Of a DNA stretch of 64,000 nucleotides, positions 50,206 through 60,227 are shown piece by piece (positions within the stretch are counted from its first letter, which is position 1; the number at the start of each line of letters is the position of its first letter). The translations under genes and the position numbers were made by a program. A model generated the notes under the pieces. It saw only the letters and a list, made by a program, of their open reading frames with translations. It did no database searches and had not been told where the DNA came from. The stretch covers positions 186,001 through 250,000 of the forward strand of contig JAPJBO010000069.1 in the NCBI GenBank assembly GCA_030068145.1, given 5' to 3'. This DNA comes from Diplonema papillatum (lineage: Eukaryota > Euglenozoa > Diplonemea > Diplonemida > Diplonemidae).

Positions 50206-51429
50206 GCGTCACGACATCTTCCGGAACGTCTTGTTCGACGGCAGCAGCAGCCGCCTGCCGTTCAGCGACGACATTTTTTTCATCGTTTTCCCGACGGCGG
50301 CCATGGTCTGGTACACGGAGAAGGTCGACGCTATCCTGCTGCTGCTGGTTGGCCGGAGAAGTTTGGAACCGCCGGAAGACGCATGGAAAGGGTGTGGACC
50401 AGCGTGGCTGGCGAATGCTGGCGGGCGTTGGACGGCGGGCGCAGAAGTGTCCCGAGAGGATGAATATTTCCGCTTCGCGCCGACGCGGAGCGTCACGACT
50501 TCTTCCGGAATGCTTTGTTCGACGGCAGCAGCCGCCTGCTGTTCAGCGACGTCTGAAGGCGCGGCGACGCTTTCTTCATCGTTTCCCGGCGGCGGCCACG
50601 GTTTGGTACACGGAGAAGGTCGACGCTATCCTGCTGCTGCTGGTTGGCCGGAGAAGTTTGGAACCGCCGGAAGACGCATGGAAAGGGTGTGGACCAGCGT
50701 GGCTGGCGAATGCTGGCGGGCGTTGGACGGCGGGCGCAGAAGTGTCCCGAGAGGATGAATATTTCCGCTTCGCGCCGACGCGGAGCGTCACGACTTCTTC
50801 CGGAATGCTTTGTTCGACGGCAGCAGCCGCCTGCTGTCAGCGACGTCTGAAGGCGCGGCGACGCTTTCTTCATCCTTTTCCCGGCGGCGGCCACGGTTTG
50901 GTACACGGAGAAGGTCGACGCTATCCTGCTGCTGCTGGTTGGCCGGAGAAGTTGGGAACCGCCGGAAGACGCATGGAAAGGGTGTGGACCAGCGTGGCAG
51001 GCGACTGCTGGCGGGCGTTGGACGGCGGGCGCAGAAGTGTCCCGAGAGGCGCGGGGGAACGACCGATGAATCTTTCCGCTTCGGCTCGCGCGGCGCCGAC
51101 GCGGAGCGTCACGACTTCTTCCGGAATGCTTTGTTCGACGGCAGCAGCCGCCTGCTGTTCAGCGACGTCTGAAGGCGCGGCGACGCTTTCTTCATCCTTT
51201 TCCCGGCGGCGGCCACGGTTTGGTACACGGAGAAGGTCGACGCTATCCTGCTGCTGCTGGTTGGCCGGAGAAGTTGGGAACCGCCGGAAGACGCATGGAA
51301 AGGGTGTGGACCAGCGTGGCAGGCGACTGCTGGCGGGCGTTGGACGGCGGGCGCAGAAGTGTCCCGAGAGGCGCGGGGGAACGACCGATGAATCTTTCCG
51401 CTTCGGCTCGCGCGGCGCCGACGCGGAGC
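50206..51429 (-). pseudogene. Four serial copies of the 3' end of the IQ-motif protein gene
   Basis: Units begin at 50206, 50493, 50788 and 51110 (plus coordinates) and are 287, 295, 322 and 320 bp long; the intact gene's end follows at 51430. Each unit contains, on the minus strand, ATPLGTLL-, VHTLSMRLP-, STFSVYQTVAAAGK- and RLLPSNKAFRKKS-like stretches. Adjacent copies are nearly identical, but a shift between the VHTLSMRLP part and the SVYQTVAAAG part puts them in different frames compared with the intact gene. The long plus-strand frame 50130-51494 is the antisense shadow of this array. Confidence 0.85.
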
Positions 51430-51430
51430 G

Positions 51431-53550
51431 TCACGACTTCTTCCGGAATGCTTTGTTCGACGGCAGCAGCCGCCTGCTGTTCAGCGACGTTTGAAGGCGC
51501 GGCGACGCTTTCTTCATCGTTTTCCCGGCGGCGGCCACGGTTTGGTACACGGAGAAGGTCGATGCGACCCTGCTGCTGGTCGGCAGGAGCAGCGACGCCG
51601 CGGTGGAGAAGTTCGGGCCCGCCGGCAGCCGCATGGAAAGGGTGTGGACCGGCGTCTGCTGCCGGGCGCTGGACGGCGGGTGCAGAAGCGTCCCGAGCGG
51701 CGTTGCGACCGCGCTGAGGGAGAGGCGCGGGGGAACGACCGACGAGTTTTTTCGCTTCGGTTGGTGCGGCTTCAGCGCAGACCCCTCGGCGGAGGAGGAG
51801 CTGTCGTCGCTTTCGATCACTCTCGCGTCGCCGATGTCGACGACGCCGTATGCATCCCACAGCCCGGTGATGACCTCGTTGTCTTTCATTTGACTACCAA
51901 TCCTCGACCACCCGGAGTTGCGAGATCGATACGACGCCATCGACAAGCTCGAACCGGTTCGGGACGACGCGAAGCTTGCATCTGCCGGACGCGGTGTCAG
52001 CTGCCCGTCCCACTCCGACCTCCCGCCGGCGGGTGCTTGCAGAGAGTGCAGCCTCTTCTTGATGTTCGCACGCGACGCGCGAGCGCTCCGTACGCCAGAG
52101 TGCGACCGGCGCCGCCGCGTGGCCACAACCGGCGCCTCTTCCTCGTCAGTGTCCTCACCCAAATTGAGGTGCTTCAGCACGTCGCGTAAGGTGGCCCCTG
52201 TGTACACAGGCGCCGTCGCACCCCCAGCCGCAACTCCGAACACGCTGCGCTTCCGGCCGGCGGCCAGCCCCTCGGCGGCGGCGGGCGCGGCACCGAGCAG
52301 CCGCCCCGCCGCCGCCCACGCCCGGTAGTTGCGGGAGAACGCGCGCTTCTTCAGCTCGGTGACCGCAGCGAGCACCGCGGCCTTCCCGCCGGCAGCCGGA
52401 TTGCCGCAGGGTGCGGGCTCCGGGTCCGCCCCGTCTTGGTCGCTGCGCAGGCGCGTGTCCGTCATCGCGGGGCTTTCGCCAGCCGTGGTGATCAAAGGGG
52501 CACCAGGGATCGCCGATCCGGAATACCCGTCTGCCGCGTCTCTCGGGGGAAACGCGTCTGCCAGCGGTTTCACGGATGTGCCGCCAACCACAACAGGGTC
52601 CTCACCAGCCGTGGTAATTAAAGGAGCATCAGGGATCGCCGATCCGATACATCCGTCTGGCCCGTTCGTGGGTGGGCACACGGGCGTGCCGCCCTGGTCG
52701 TCGGTAAGGCGCGCATCGTCCACAGTAGGGGTTTCGTCGGCCATGGTGATAGAAGGGGCGCTGAGAAGGGCTGTTTCGAAGGATCCGTCTGGTCCGCGTG
52801 TTGTTGATGAAAGGTGCGCGACTTGGTCGGTGCTCCTGGTTTCCGGCTGGTTTTGAGAGACGGCACCCGACGTGAACACTCGGTCTATCGGCGTTGGGGC
52901 TGTGCTGTTCTTGGCTTCCCAGAAGCCCCACTGGAGGAGGACGCGGCGGTGTTTCGCTTGTTCGCGGCGGACGCTGGCGCGCCAGCACTGCTGGATGGCC
53001 GTGATTCTGCTCTTGAAGGACTTGAACACGCGCTTGATGAGAACCTGGCCGTGCACGCGCTTGAGAAAGTTCGTCAGGAGAGCGGCCGTGTTGTCGAGGA
53101 CGACGATCGGAACGCCAGCCACCAACGCGCGGATGAAGGGCGGCAGGTACCGCAAGGCGACCTCCTCGGCGCCCGTCAGCGCCCGCTGCGTCCTGTATGG
53201 AGCCGTTTTCTTCAGCTCGAGCTCGTACTCCTTCCACTGCGCCGCGGTGTCCTTCTTCAGCGTTCCCAGCAGCGACGCCGCTTTCCGCTTACGCGCGGCC
53301 TCGGTCTGCTCGACGAGCAGCACGACGCGCACCAGCACGGCGAGCGGCGGCTCGGCGCCTTCTTCCGGCGGAGCGGCCCTCGCGTCGCCTTCGTCGCCCG
53401 CCGGCGCAGCCGGGGGCAACCCGCGGCGCGCCGGCGCACTGCGCAGCGGCCTCCGCAGGACGGCCAGCCGCCGGTTCGCCGCCGCGAGCTCGTCGAAAGC
53501 ACAGCCGCTCGCGTGGCACGGCGTCAGCGGGGGTCGAGGTGGCTGCGGCG
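51431..53550 (-). CDS. IQ-motif protein, 5' end incomplete
   Basis: The frame is open from a TAA near 53562 to TGA at 51431, but it has no ATG before residue-like positions deep inside. Sequence such as CHASGCAFDELAAANRRLAV, LRRPLRSAPARRGLPPAAPA upstream of the first TTG looks coding, so a first exon (acceptor perhaps CGCCGCAG near 53540) or the original start is missing. The first 200 residues are helical (EAARKRKAASLLGTLKKD, AAQWKEYELELKKTAPY) and include an IQ motif, IQQCWRASVRREQAKHRR, for calmodulin-like partners. The rest is disordered, with three degenerate repeats (SAIPDAPLITTAGE, SAIPGAPLITTAGES, ALLSAPSITMADETP). The upstream scrap at 53869-54079 retains a starting Met. Its 3' end is copied four times downstream. 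Confidence 0.6.
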
Positions 53551-53559
53551 GGAGTGTTT

Positions 53560-53720
53560 CTTAGAGTGAAAGTTCGCTTGAAACTCCGGGTTTTGAAGTC
53601 TCCGGGTGACCATCGTTGGAATGGTGCATTGCAAGCGCACAACAAAAAAGACCCACGTTGTAGTTGCATTGTTTCTTCTCTTCAAAGTAAGCACAGCCCC
53701 TCGAGTATTTTCTAAGAAAC
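53560..53720. repeat. Two repeat scraps abutting the IQ-protein gene
   Basis: 53563-53612 (GAGTGAAAGTTCGCTTGAAA, TCTCCGGGTGACC) is a short dispersed repeat also found at 7487, 22590, 32060 and 41515. 53644-53715 is the end of an inverted family A copy. Their insertion may have cut off the gene's 5' end. Confidence 0.65.
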
Positions 53721-53868
53721 GGACACCGGTTTGAGTCTCCGGCTGGCCGTTGAGGCTGGGGGGGGTATTGAAGCTGTCGGATCTTCTGTCATTTACACAC
53801 GTACGTACGGGCTTTGTGCTGTGTTGTCAAACATAATGTTATGTTCTTTGTGCTTGCTAGCCATGCAG

Positions 53869-54079
53869 GACTGTAGAAGACCCCTGCTTCGAACGAGCTC
53901 GTACTCCTTCCACTCCGCGCTTTCTGCTTACGCGCGGCCTCGGTCTGCTCGACGGCGCCTTCGTCCGGCGGAGCGGCCCTTGCGTCGCCTTCGTCGCCCG
54001 CCTGCGCAGCCGGGGGCAACCCGCCGATCTGGGTTTTCAGGGTCTCCGGGGAAGTTTTCTCAGTTTCCCCTCGGGCCAT
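53869..54079 (-). pseudogene. Displaced copy of the IQ-protein 5' end, with Met start
   Basis: MARGETEKTSPETLKTQIGG leads into LPPAAQAGDEGDARAAPPDE, then VEQTEAARKQKA, matching the intact gene's LPPAAPAGDEGDARAAPPEE and VEQTEAARKRKA. A deletion removes the segment between. The sequence then jumps to the TACTCCTTCCAC part (KEYELE in the intact gene). It probably shows what the lost N-terminus looked like. Confidence 0.7.
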
Positions 54080-54117
54080 CGCTGCCGCGCTGATCTTCTT
54101 TTCCCGACAGCAGGAGA

Positions 54118-54310
54118 AAAAGAGTTAGGATAGAGAATTTAATTGGTATCGGAACGTAGCTGCGAGATCAGGCAAACCCTTAGCTTCGTTTCGACCCTGA
54201 AACTAATACCGGGGCCTACCCCGTGATACTCGCTTTCGGTTCACCAATTTTTATATCTTTTAAAAAAAATTTTGCGAGGGGTCTCCCCTACAGATTTCTC
54301 CCTACAACGG
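54118..54310. other. Unassigned; inverted edge shared with 37690-37735
   Basis: TTTTGCGAGGGGTCTCCCCT, ACAGATTTCTCCCTAC at 54270-54305 is the reverse complement of the edge of the AT-rich element near 37690. Confidence 0.6.
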
Positions 54311-54317
54311 TATCATG

Positions 54318-54545
54318 CGACGAAAATAACGTTATAATAACGTTATATAACGTTATATAACGTTATATAACGTTATATAACGTTATTATAACGTTATAAC
54401 GGTCAAATAACGTTATTTTTCGACCAAAAATGGCAAATAACGGTTTTATAACGGTCAATAACGGTTTTTCTGGATTTAGGGGGGGGGGTAACAAATAACT
54501 CCGGGAATAACGTTATATAACGTTATATAACGTTATATAACGGCC
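54318..54545 (+). repeat. ATAACGTTAT decamer minisatellite
   Basis: About six contiguous ATAACGTTAT units at 54325-54395, more diverged AACGGT(T/C) units to 54465, and four further perfect units at 54505-54540. Each decamer is its own reverse complement, so the tract can extrude cruciforms. It ends about 20 bases from the stop of the ankyrin gene. Confidence 0.9.
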
Positions 54546-54562
54546 ATCTATGTCTTTAGAGT

Positions 54563-56209
54563 TTATTTATGAGCAGCTGACATATTCATCATCTCGGCGA
54601 ACAACGCTTTTTTTTGCGAAAGAGAGAGAGGGGGGGCGAGAGGATAACGGATAACGGGATATCTGCATACCGAGCTCGTAGAAAGCACGGAGGGTGGCCC
54701 GGGAGGCGCCGAGTGAATGGACCGCCGACCGGCTGCGTGCGGGCGGCCAGCCGCCTGCAGGTGCGCGGACGCCCGCGCCGAGGGGAACAGGCAGAAGGCC
54801 TTCGAGGGCGCACGCGGCTTGGCCGGCGCCGCCGGCGCCCCGCCGAATGCGGGCGCCACACCCGCACTGTCCGGGCCGCGCGCGTCCGGAACGGCGGGCG
54901 AGGCCGGCGCGGGCTTGGCCGGAGGCTGCTGCGCACCCTCCGCGTCCAGCAACGAATTGGTCGACGCGCTCCGCCTCGCCACCCTCAGCGACCGGTGGCT
55001 CCCCAGGAACGACGACGACGGGTTGCGGCCGGCAGGCGGGCCCAGCTTCTTCGCGGCGGCGTGCGCGACGCTAAGCACGGCGGCTTGGACCTGCGGCCGG
55101 TCCGTGCTCGACGTCGACAGCCGGGGGGCGGCGGCGGGGGGGGTTGGGGTGTCCGCCGCGGGGGCGGCCGACGACGCCGTGCGGCGCGAGCCCCGGAACG
55201 AGCCGCGCTGGCTGGTTTGGCTGGGCGAACGGCTTAGGGGGCGCCGGTCCTTGTCGCTGCCCAGCAGCCCGCCGCCAAGCAGCGGCGACAGCTCCATCGC
55301 AGCGGCCTGGCCGCCGCCCGCGGGGCCTTGCCCGCCGGTCGCGAGCGCGTGGCCCTCCCGCAGCGCGTCCTCGCCGACGAGACAGAAGCACTGCACGGCG
55401 AGCACACCCTGGGTGTCTGTGTACTCCGCCATCGACACCTCGACGAGGTCGCCGGGCGCCGCGGGCTTCGCCTGTGTGTTGGGCCACGCGGCGGCGTCCT
55501 CCGCAGCCGGGGGCTCGACCTGCGCGCTGGAAAACGCGGGCGACGAGCGGAACGCGTGGCAACCGAGCTGAAACTCCCCGGAGAGGAACAGCATCCCGCC
55601 GACCACGCCGACCGGCGGGCACGCAACCGCTGCCAGCGATCGCTGCGCCGGCGCCGATAGCCACGGCAGGGGGTCGGGGTGGGGCAGGTGGGCTGGGTCG
55701 AGCAACGCTGCGGCCGCCTCCCTCCAGATGCCCGGGGAGATGTGCTCCGAGCCGAAGAGGCTCGACAGCTCCTCCTCCCGCGTGTTCACCGAGGATTCGA
55801 GCCAGGCCTTCGCGGCGGCCTGCCCTGTCATTCCGCTGTAGGCAGCGGGCGTCATGTCGTGGTAATCGATCGCGCGGAGGTCATGCCCGTGGGCCTTCAG
55901 CCACTCCAACACGTGCAACCTCCCGTCGGCGGCCGCGAAGTGCACGGCTGTGCACCCGTCCTTGTCCCTTACGTCAGGCCGGCCCCCGTTGTCGCTCAGC
56001 CATTCCAGCGCCGCGACCTGCCCAGCTGAAGCGGCGGCGTGCCAGGCGCCTTGCATCGACCCTGCGTCCACAATCAAATCGACGTGCAGGTCCGGGCGGC
56101 CGGCTTCATCGGCACACCGCCGGTGCAGCTTGCTCAGCGCAGCGACGTCGCCCTTCTCTGCGGCCGCGAGGAAGCTGTCGACCGTCTCTTCGCTCACTTT
56201 CTCCGCCAT
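54563..56209 (-). CDS. Ankyrin-repeat protein with long disordered tail
   Basis: An intact 548-residue ATG frame. About three ankyrin repeats occupy residues 20-150: GAWHAAASAGQVAALEWLSD, DGCTAVHFAAADGRLHVLEW and MTPAAYSGMTGQAAAKAWLE, with the typical G-TA-H-AA-G and LL/WL spacing. A middle region to about 300 is non-repetitive (VACPPVGVVGGMLFLSGEFQ, GVLAVQCFCLVGEDALREG) and may be a small folded domain I do not recognise. The last 250 residues are Ser/Pro/Ala-rich. The tail ends LFAEMMNMSAAHK. A protein-protein interaction role is inferred from the repeats only. No duplication of its 3' end is seen; a palindromic decamer tract lies there instead. Confidence 0.85.
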   Translation of the reverse strand: MAEKVSEETVDSFLAAAEKGDVAALSKLHRRCADEAGRPDLHVDLIVDAGSMQGAWHAAASAGQVAALEWLSDNGGRPDVRDKDGCTAVHFAAADGRLHVLEWLKAHGHDLRAIDYHDMTPAAYSGMTGQAAAKAWLESSVNTREEELSSLFGSEHISPGIWREAAAALLDPAHLPHPDPLPWLSAPAQRSLAAVACPPVGVVGGMLFLSGEFQLGCHAFRSSPAFSSAQVEPPAAEDAAAWPNTQAKPAAPGDLVEVSMAEYTDTQGVLAVQCFCLVGEDALREGHALATGGQGPAGGGQAAAMELSPLLGGGLLGSDKDRRPLSRSPSQTSQRGSFRGSRRTASSAAPAADTPTPPAAAPRLSTSSTDRPQVQAAVLSVAHAAAKKLGPPAGRNPSSSFLGSHRSLRVARRSASTNSLLDAEGAQQPPAKPAPASPAVPDARGPDSAGVAPAFGGAPAAPAKPRAPSKAFCLFPSARASAHLQAAGRPHAAGRRSIHSAPPGPPSVLSTSSVCRYPVIRYPLAPPLSLSQKKALFAEMMNMSAAHK

Positions 56210-57124
56210 GGTCGAACCTCACAACATTCTCTTCTGCGCTGCCCACCCTGCGGCTTGATAACCCACCACATGCCGCTCCCCGCATCTGGATTGCTCTCCG
56301 TTTTAGACACTTTTCATACATCGCAAAGCCGGTATTTCTTGAGTGTGTGCTGCGGCGGCTTGTGGCAACTCTTGACCAAGCCGACGAATCTCTGCTACTC
56401 CCAACTTCTTGGCCAACTCGTCCGTCCAGGGTTTTAGTGAATGGTTGTACTTCTTCTACTTTCTTCCTCGTCAATTTTGGCGTCATGATTAACTTGAGTT
56501 TCGCCTCCTCCACCTTAAGGTAATGCATCGACTCCTGCAAACTCCGATGAATCCTTCTGGAGCTGAACTGCTCACGCAGTAGAGGTTTCTTCAGAGACGA
56601 GTCTGATGCCTGCCCTCGACCTCGACTGTCTGCTCGATCGTAGTGCCGTGCTAAATTTAATTAGGAGTTTTGGTGTTGTTGTTCTTTTTGCAACTGGTAC
56701 GAGTGCAGCTAAGCTTTGTTCGCCTGAAGCTAGTTCCAGCACAGTACACCGGCCGTCAGAACTGGCTTTGTTTTGCTTTCGCTTTCAGAAGGGCAACGGA
56801 ATCGGTGGGGACAAGTAAAGCTACGTTCGCGCGGAGAGCTAGGTGGAGGGTGGGAGCGACAGACGGCTGATAGCCGTGCTGCGTGGCGCCAGGGAGAAGA
56901 AGACAGCGCCACCATCGTTGCTGGCTCAAGATATCGACAACAAGCAGGGTTTATTGATGCAGATGAACTGACAAGATAATAGTCTCTCGAGCTTTGGTTG
57001 CCGCGGCTAAGAATCCCCCGGGAAGAAGTGAGAATTCTGCTTTGGCCCGTGTCCAGCAGTAGGAGTAGCTTCTACTTCATGTGCAGCAACAGTCTGTGAC
57101 GATAGACTGCACAAGCCTAGTGGC
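56210..57124. other. Non-coding, no feature recognised
   Basis: 5' flank of the ankyrin gene. Short frames only. Confidence 0.45.
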
Positions 57125-57345
57125 GTCGAACTGCCGAAGCAGCCGGAGACAGCAGGCAAGAGGCAGGTCACTTGCTTGCTTTTTCTATTTATACTCTCAT
57201 GAATGGACCCCCGGCAATCCGGACTGTCAAATCACGGTCGCGAAAGGATTGTGCCCTATAGTGATGAGGCGGTTGACCAGGCCCCCACGACGCCTTATGC
57301 ACAACACAGCTACAACACGAGGATGCAGCCCTGCGTAGCCACTCA
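57125..57345 (+). repeat. Dispersed repeat Q, copy 2
   Basis: GAACTGCCGAAGCAGCCGGA through GGCGGTTGACCAGGCCCCCA to ATGCAGCCCTGC, matching 28200-28412. Confidence 0.8.
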
Positions 57346-57904
57346 GCCATCACAGAGCCCCAGAGCTCGCCACTTGACCTGACACAGCTGCTACCCTGAT
57401 GTTCCGGCTGCCTCCTAGACTGTTGCGGAAAGAGGACTTCCTTGTGATCACCTACGTTGTGCCGGAGTGTGCGGTCTATTTTGGAAAAGGGGCTTGTTTG
57501 AGTGAATTTCGATCAATATCGAAATAGTTACGTGAGACATGGGCACTAACCGAGCATCTGACCACTTTTTCTGGTTTTCCGGTGCGTTTTGAGGACCTGA
57601 AGGGTTGAGTTCCAGTTACGGTTTCTGACGAAACCGTCTTTAGTACTAACAATGTTGCGGGTTGCCCTTCAAAGTATTGTGCAGGCTAAAAAGACGTATT
57701 TTGGTGGTTGATCAGAATTCCTTACCTGAATATGCACAGGGTAAATACAAGTGGGAAAAACAATCAACCGGCACGCACAAACAAAGGATTTTTCAACCTG
57801 CACCGATCGAGAGCAGGTTTCTCCGGATTGTCTGGATGTTTTAGGGTTGGGTGTTAGTCGGGCTTGTTTTGTGGTCGATTCCTCGGTTCCCACATGGTTC
57901 TGCG
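57346..57904. other. Non-coding, no feature recognised
   Basis: Short overlapping frames only; no shared repeat was noticed. Confidence 0.4.
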
Positions 57905-58178
57905 GGCCGAGGTACCAGGGAAAGCCTGCTACACGGGAGCCAAGCTTCACGTGTTCGGCGGTACTGCAGAGCCACGGGCCTGCGGGTCAAGTGGCTACCG
58001 ATTTCCCAAACTAAAGCATCAAGGCTTGGCGCACCTTGGGGCTTGGCGCTCGCGCTGAACACAAGCTCGTCGAGGCAGCCGCAGGGCAGAGCGGACGGGG
58101 TTCTGGCACTGTGCTGCCTCCGACTCAAGCTTTGCAAGCTGTGGTTGACCGTTACGTTCCTGGACCAGGAGCGGCCGT
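57905..58178 (+). repeat. Dispersed repeat family D, copy 2
   Basis: GGAAAGCCTGCTACACGGGA to CGTTCCTGGACCAGGAGCGG, about 95 percent like 6215-6485. Confidence 0.85.
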
Positions 58179-58311
58179 TTTCTTCTTCTTCTTTCTGCGG
58201 GCCGAGGGGTGCATTTTAAAGGTTTTGTGATAGATTCGGAGTGTCGGTGCGGAGCTGGTACCGTCGTACCCCCGGGCCCCCGAGAATGTTTAGAGGGAAT
58301 TCGCATTGTAA

Positions 58312-59484
58312 TCAGTTTGGTTGGAGGCGGAATGAGACCTCTGGGCTGAACGTAGTTGGTGACGTTCTTCCTGTGAAGAAGATCTCGAAGGTTGGCAGCG
58401 GGCGCACGACGAGGGACACAGAGTCCTGGCTTTTTCCAGCTGCTGAGACGCAGCGGAAAGGCACATGGCGGATGCCAACACATTTCTTTTCATTCGTGAA
58501 CACGCCCGAGCACTCAATGCTCTCCACGGGCCGCTCAAACTCAATCGTAAAGCACGTGACTTCCGCGCCCCTGAAGTCTTCTAGCAGCAGCAGAACCTGC
58601 ACACACACCTCATCTGCAGAGGCTAGCCACAAGTTGAACCGCCTCCCCACAGCAGAGCGCACCGGGCCGCCGTCCTTGAAGAATGGGGTGACCCTGCCAA
58701 ACACAGGGTGCCAAGACGTTCCTAACTGCATTTCATCCACTCCGCTCAGTATGCCCGGCCTCATCGCACTCTTGGTCATGAACTGAGCCACGCGACGAAG
58801 TAGCACATCCGGCAGTGCCGACGCCACGGAATGCGCAAGATTCGCAAACATGCCAGGCACCGGACCATCGGCTGTGCTGTCAGGTACCGGAAGACTTTGA
58901 CCTGGGTGGTGTCTCCCTCCGTTCGTCGTCGGCTGATTCGCTCCGTGGTTTGCCAAAGCGAGGTACCACTTCAACCGCCGAAACGCTGAAAGGTACTCAT
59001 CTACACACTGCGTGGTGAAAACGCGGACAACTAGCTTGTAAATGTGCAGGCTGTGTCCACCTCCCCCACCTACCGTGTAACAGAAGTCTAGTGGCCTACA
59101 CTTCGGGATGTGCTCAGAGAGCTGGACCGTCGATTGGTATACTTCCTTTCTATGCGGGGCCATGGGTTTAAAAATGGTGTCGACCAGCCCGCGGATGCTC
59201 AGGCGCCCCTTTCTGTTGCCCCAGCCTTGGTCATTCCATTCTACGGTGGCTTCGAACCCCGTCACTTCGTGCTGCGGGACGACGGTCATGAACGGGTTGA
59301 AGTGGCAGACCGAACGCGAACTCGAGAGGTCGCTCACTTCCAACACGATAACGCCACCCTCCTCCCGCGCTGCGAGGGCACCATTGTTGCTCAGCAGCAC
59401 CGCTGAAAACTCAGGGTGCTCGAACCGGTTGGGTCCGTCCGTGCGTTCGCACCATACGGGCACGGCTCCTGGCGCCAGTTGCAT
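58312..59484 (-). CDS. Conserved-looking protein with DQGWGNRKG motif, function unknown
   Basis: An intact 390-residue ATG frame of normal composition, less biased than its neighbours. Residues 28-140 look like a beta-rich domain: AVLLSNNGALAAREEGGVIV, VTGFEATVEWNDQGWGNRKG (85-93 is DQGWGNRKG), RLSIRGLV, then GGGHSLHIYKLVVRVF. A loop of about 60 residues follows, and a second region 240-385 (GRRFNLWLASADEVCVQVLL, FTIEFERPVESIECSGVF, PLPTFEIFF) may be another beta domain. Motifs of the D-Q-G-W type occur in uncharacterised fungal and protist proteins; I cannot name the family with confidence. No signal peptide or membrane segment. It is the most upstream gene of the one-way array. Confidence 0.75.
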   Translation of the reverse strand: MQLAPGAVPVWCERTDGPNRFEHPEFSAVLLSNNGALAAREEGGVIVLEVSDLSSSRSVCHFNPFMTVVPQHEVTGFEATVEWNDQGWGNRKGRLSIRGLVDTIFKPMAPHRKEVYQSTVQLSEHIPKCRPLDFCYTVGGGGGHSLHIYKLVVRVFTTQCVDEYLSAFRRLKWYLALANHGANQPTTNGGRHHPGQSLPVPDSTADGPVPGMFANLAHSVASALPDVLLRRVAQFMTKSAMRPGILSGVDEMQLGTSWHPVFGRVTPFFKDGGPVRSAVGRRFNLWLASADEVCVQVLLLLEDFRGAEVTCFTIEFERPVESIECSGVFTNEKKCVGIRHVPFRCVSAAGKSQDSVSLVVRPLPTFEIFFTGRTSPTTFSPEVSFRLQPN

Positions 59485-59765
59485 ATCAGTAGAGTTTCGT
59501 ATTTGTTTCCGCGGAGCGAGGTGAGGGGGACAAAACGCTTCTCTTGTTTGTAGAGTTGAGTAAAATCGCTGTGTGTTCTGGTTCGTTTTTCCGTCGTTTT
59601 CGGACGATCCGACCTGTGGCCTCTTTGCGAGGTTCAGCTTTGTGTATGCTGTGTAGTCGGTGGAAAGATCTTATTTGATCTTCGGCTAGAACAGAACTCA
59701 TGCTTGAGCTAGGATTCCGGCCTACCACTGGGTTCGTATAACTGAGCCGGTCCACCCCCTCCTGA

Positions 59766-60115
59766 ACTGTAGTCCGTGATAGACTGTGATAGACTGTGAT
59801 AGACTGTGATGTACTGTGATAGACCGTGGTGTACCGTGATATACTGTGATAGACTGTGATGTGTCCTGTACCGTGATAGACCGTGGTCTCGATGCGACAT
59901 GGCAGCGAAAGGACTGCCGGTTTGTTCCTTAGCCGCCGCTAGCTCGTTCCCCGAACCTTTTTTTAGTACCAACGGAATGGAACTTTTTTTTAGTACCAAC
60001 GGAATGGAACTTAGCTCGTTCCCCGAACTGAACCTTTTTTTTTAGCACCAACGGAATGGAACCGTGGTGTACCGTGGTATACTGTGATGTAAGGTGATAG
60101 ACTCTGATAAACCAG
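59766..60115 (+). repeat. GATAGACTGT decamer array and TTTAGTACCAACGGAATGGAAC repeats
   Basis: 59766-59890 holds about twelve variants of GATAGACTGT/GATGTACTGT, continuing degenerately at 60063-60115. Between them three copies of a ~33 bp unit occur (CGAACCTTTTTTTAGTACCA, ACGGAATGGAAC). A related GAACTTTTTTTAGTACCAGC is at 38563. Confidence 0.85.
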
Positions 60116-60227
60116 CGTGTGATATTCGATGACAGAATGTACTATAAGTGGCTGGTATATTTGGTATTGTCACTGCACTCCCCGAAGCGACGCAAGGAGA
60201 GTCTGGGTCTTCACGCTGACTGCAAGC

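Noticed and set aside
50130..51494. 454-residue plus-strand frame with internal repeats
   Set aside because: Antisense shadow of the tandem 3' copies of the IQ gene; its repeats are the 300 bp units.
56915..56935. Possible dinoflagellate spliced-leader end (TGGCTCAAG)
   Set aside because: Only nine to ten bases agree, with no donor or rest of the leader; a chance match.
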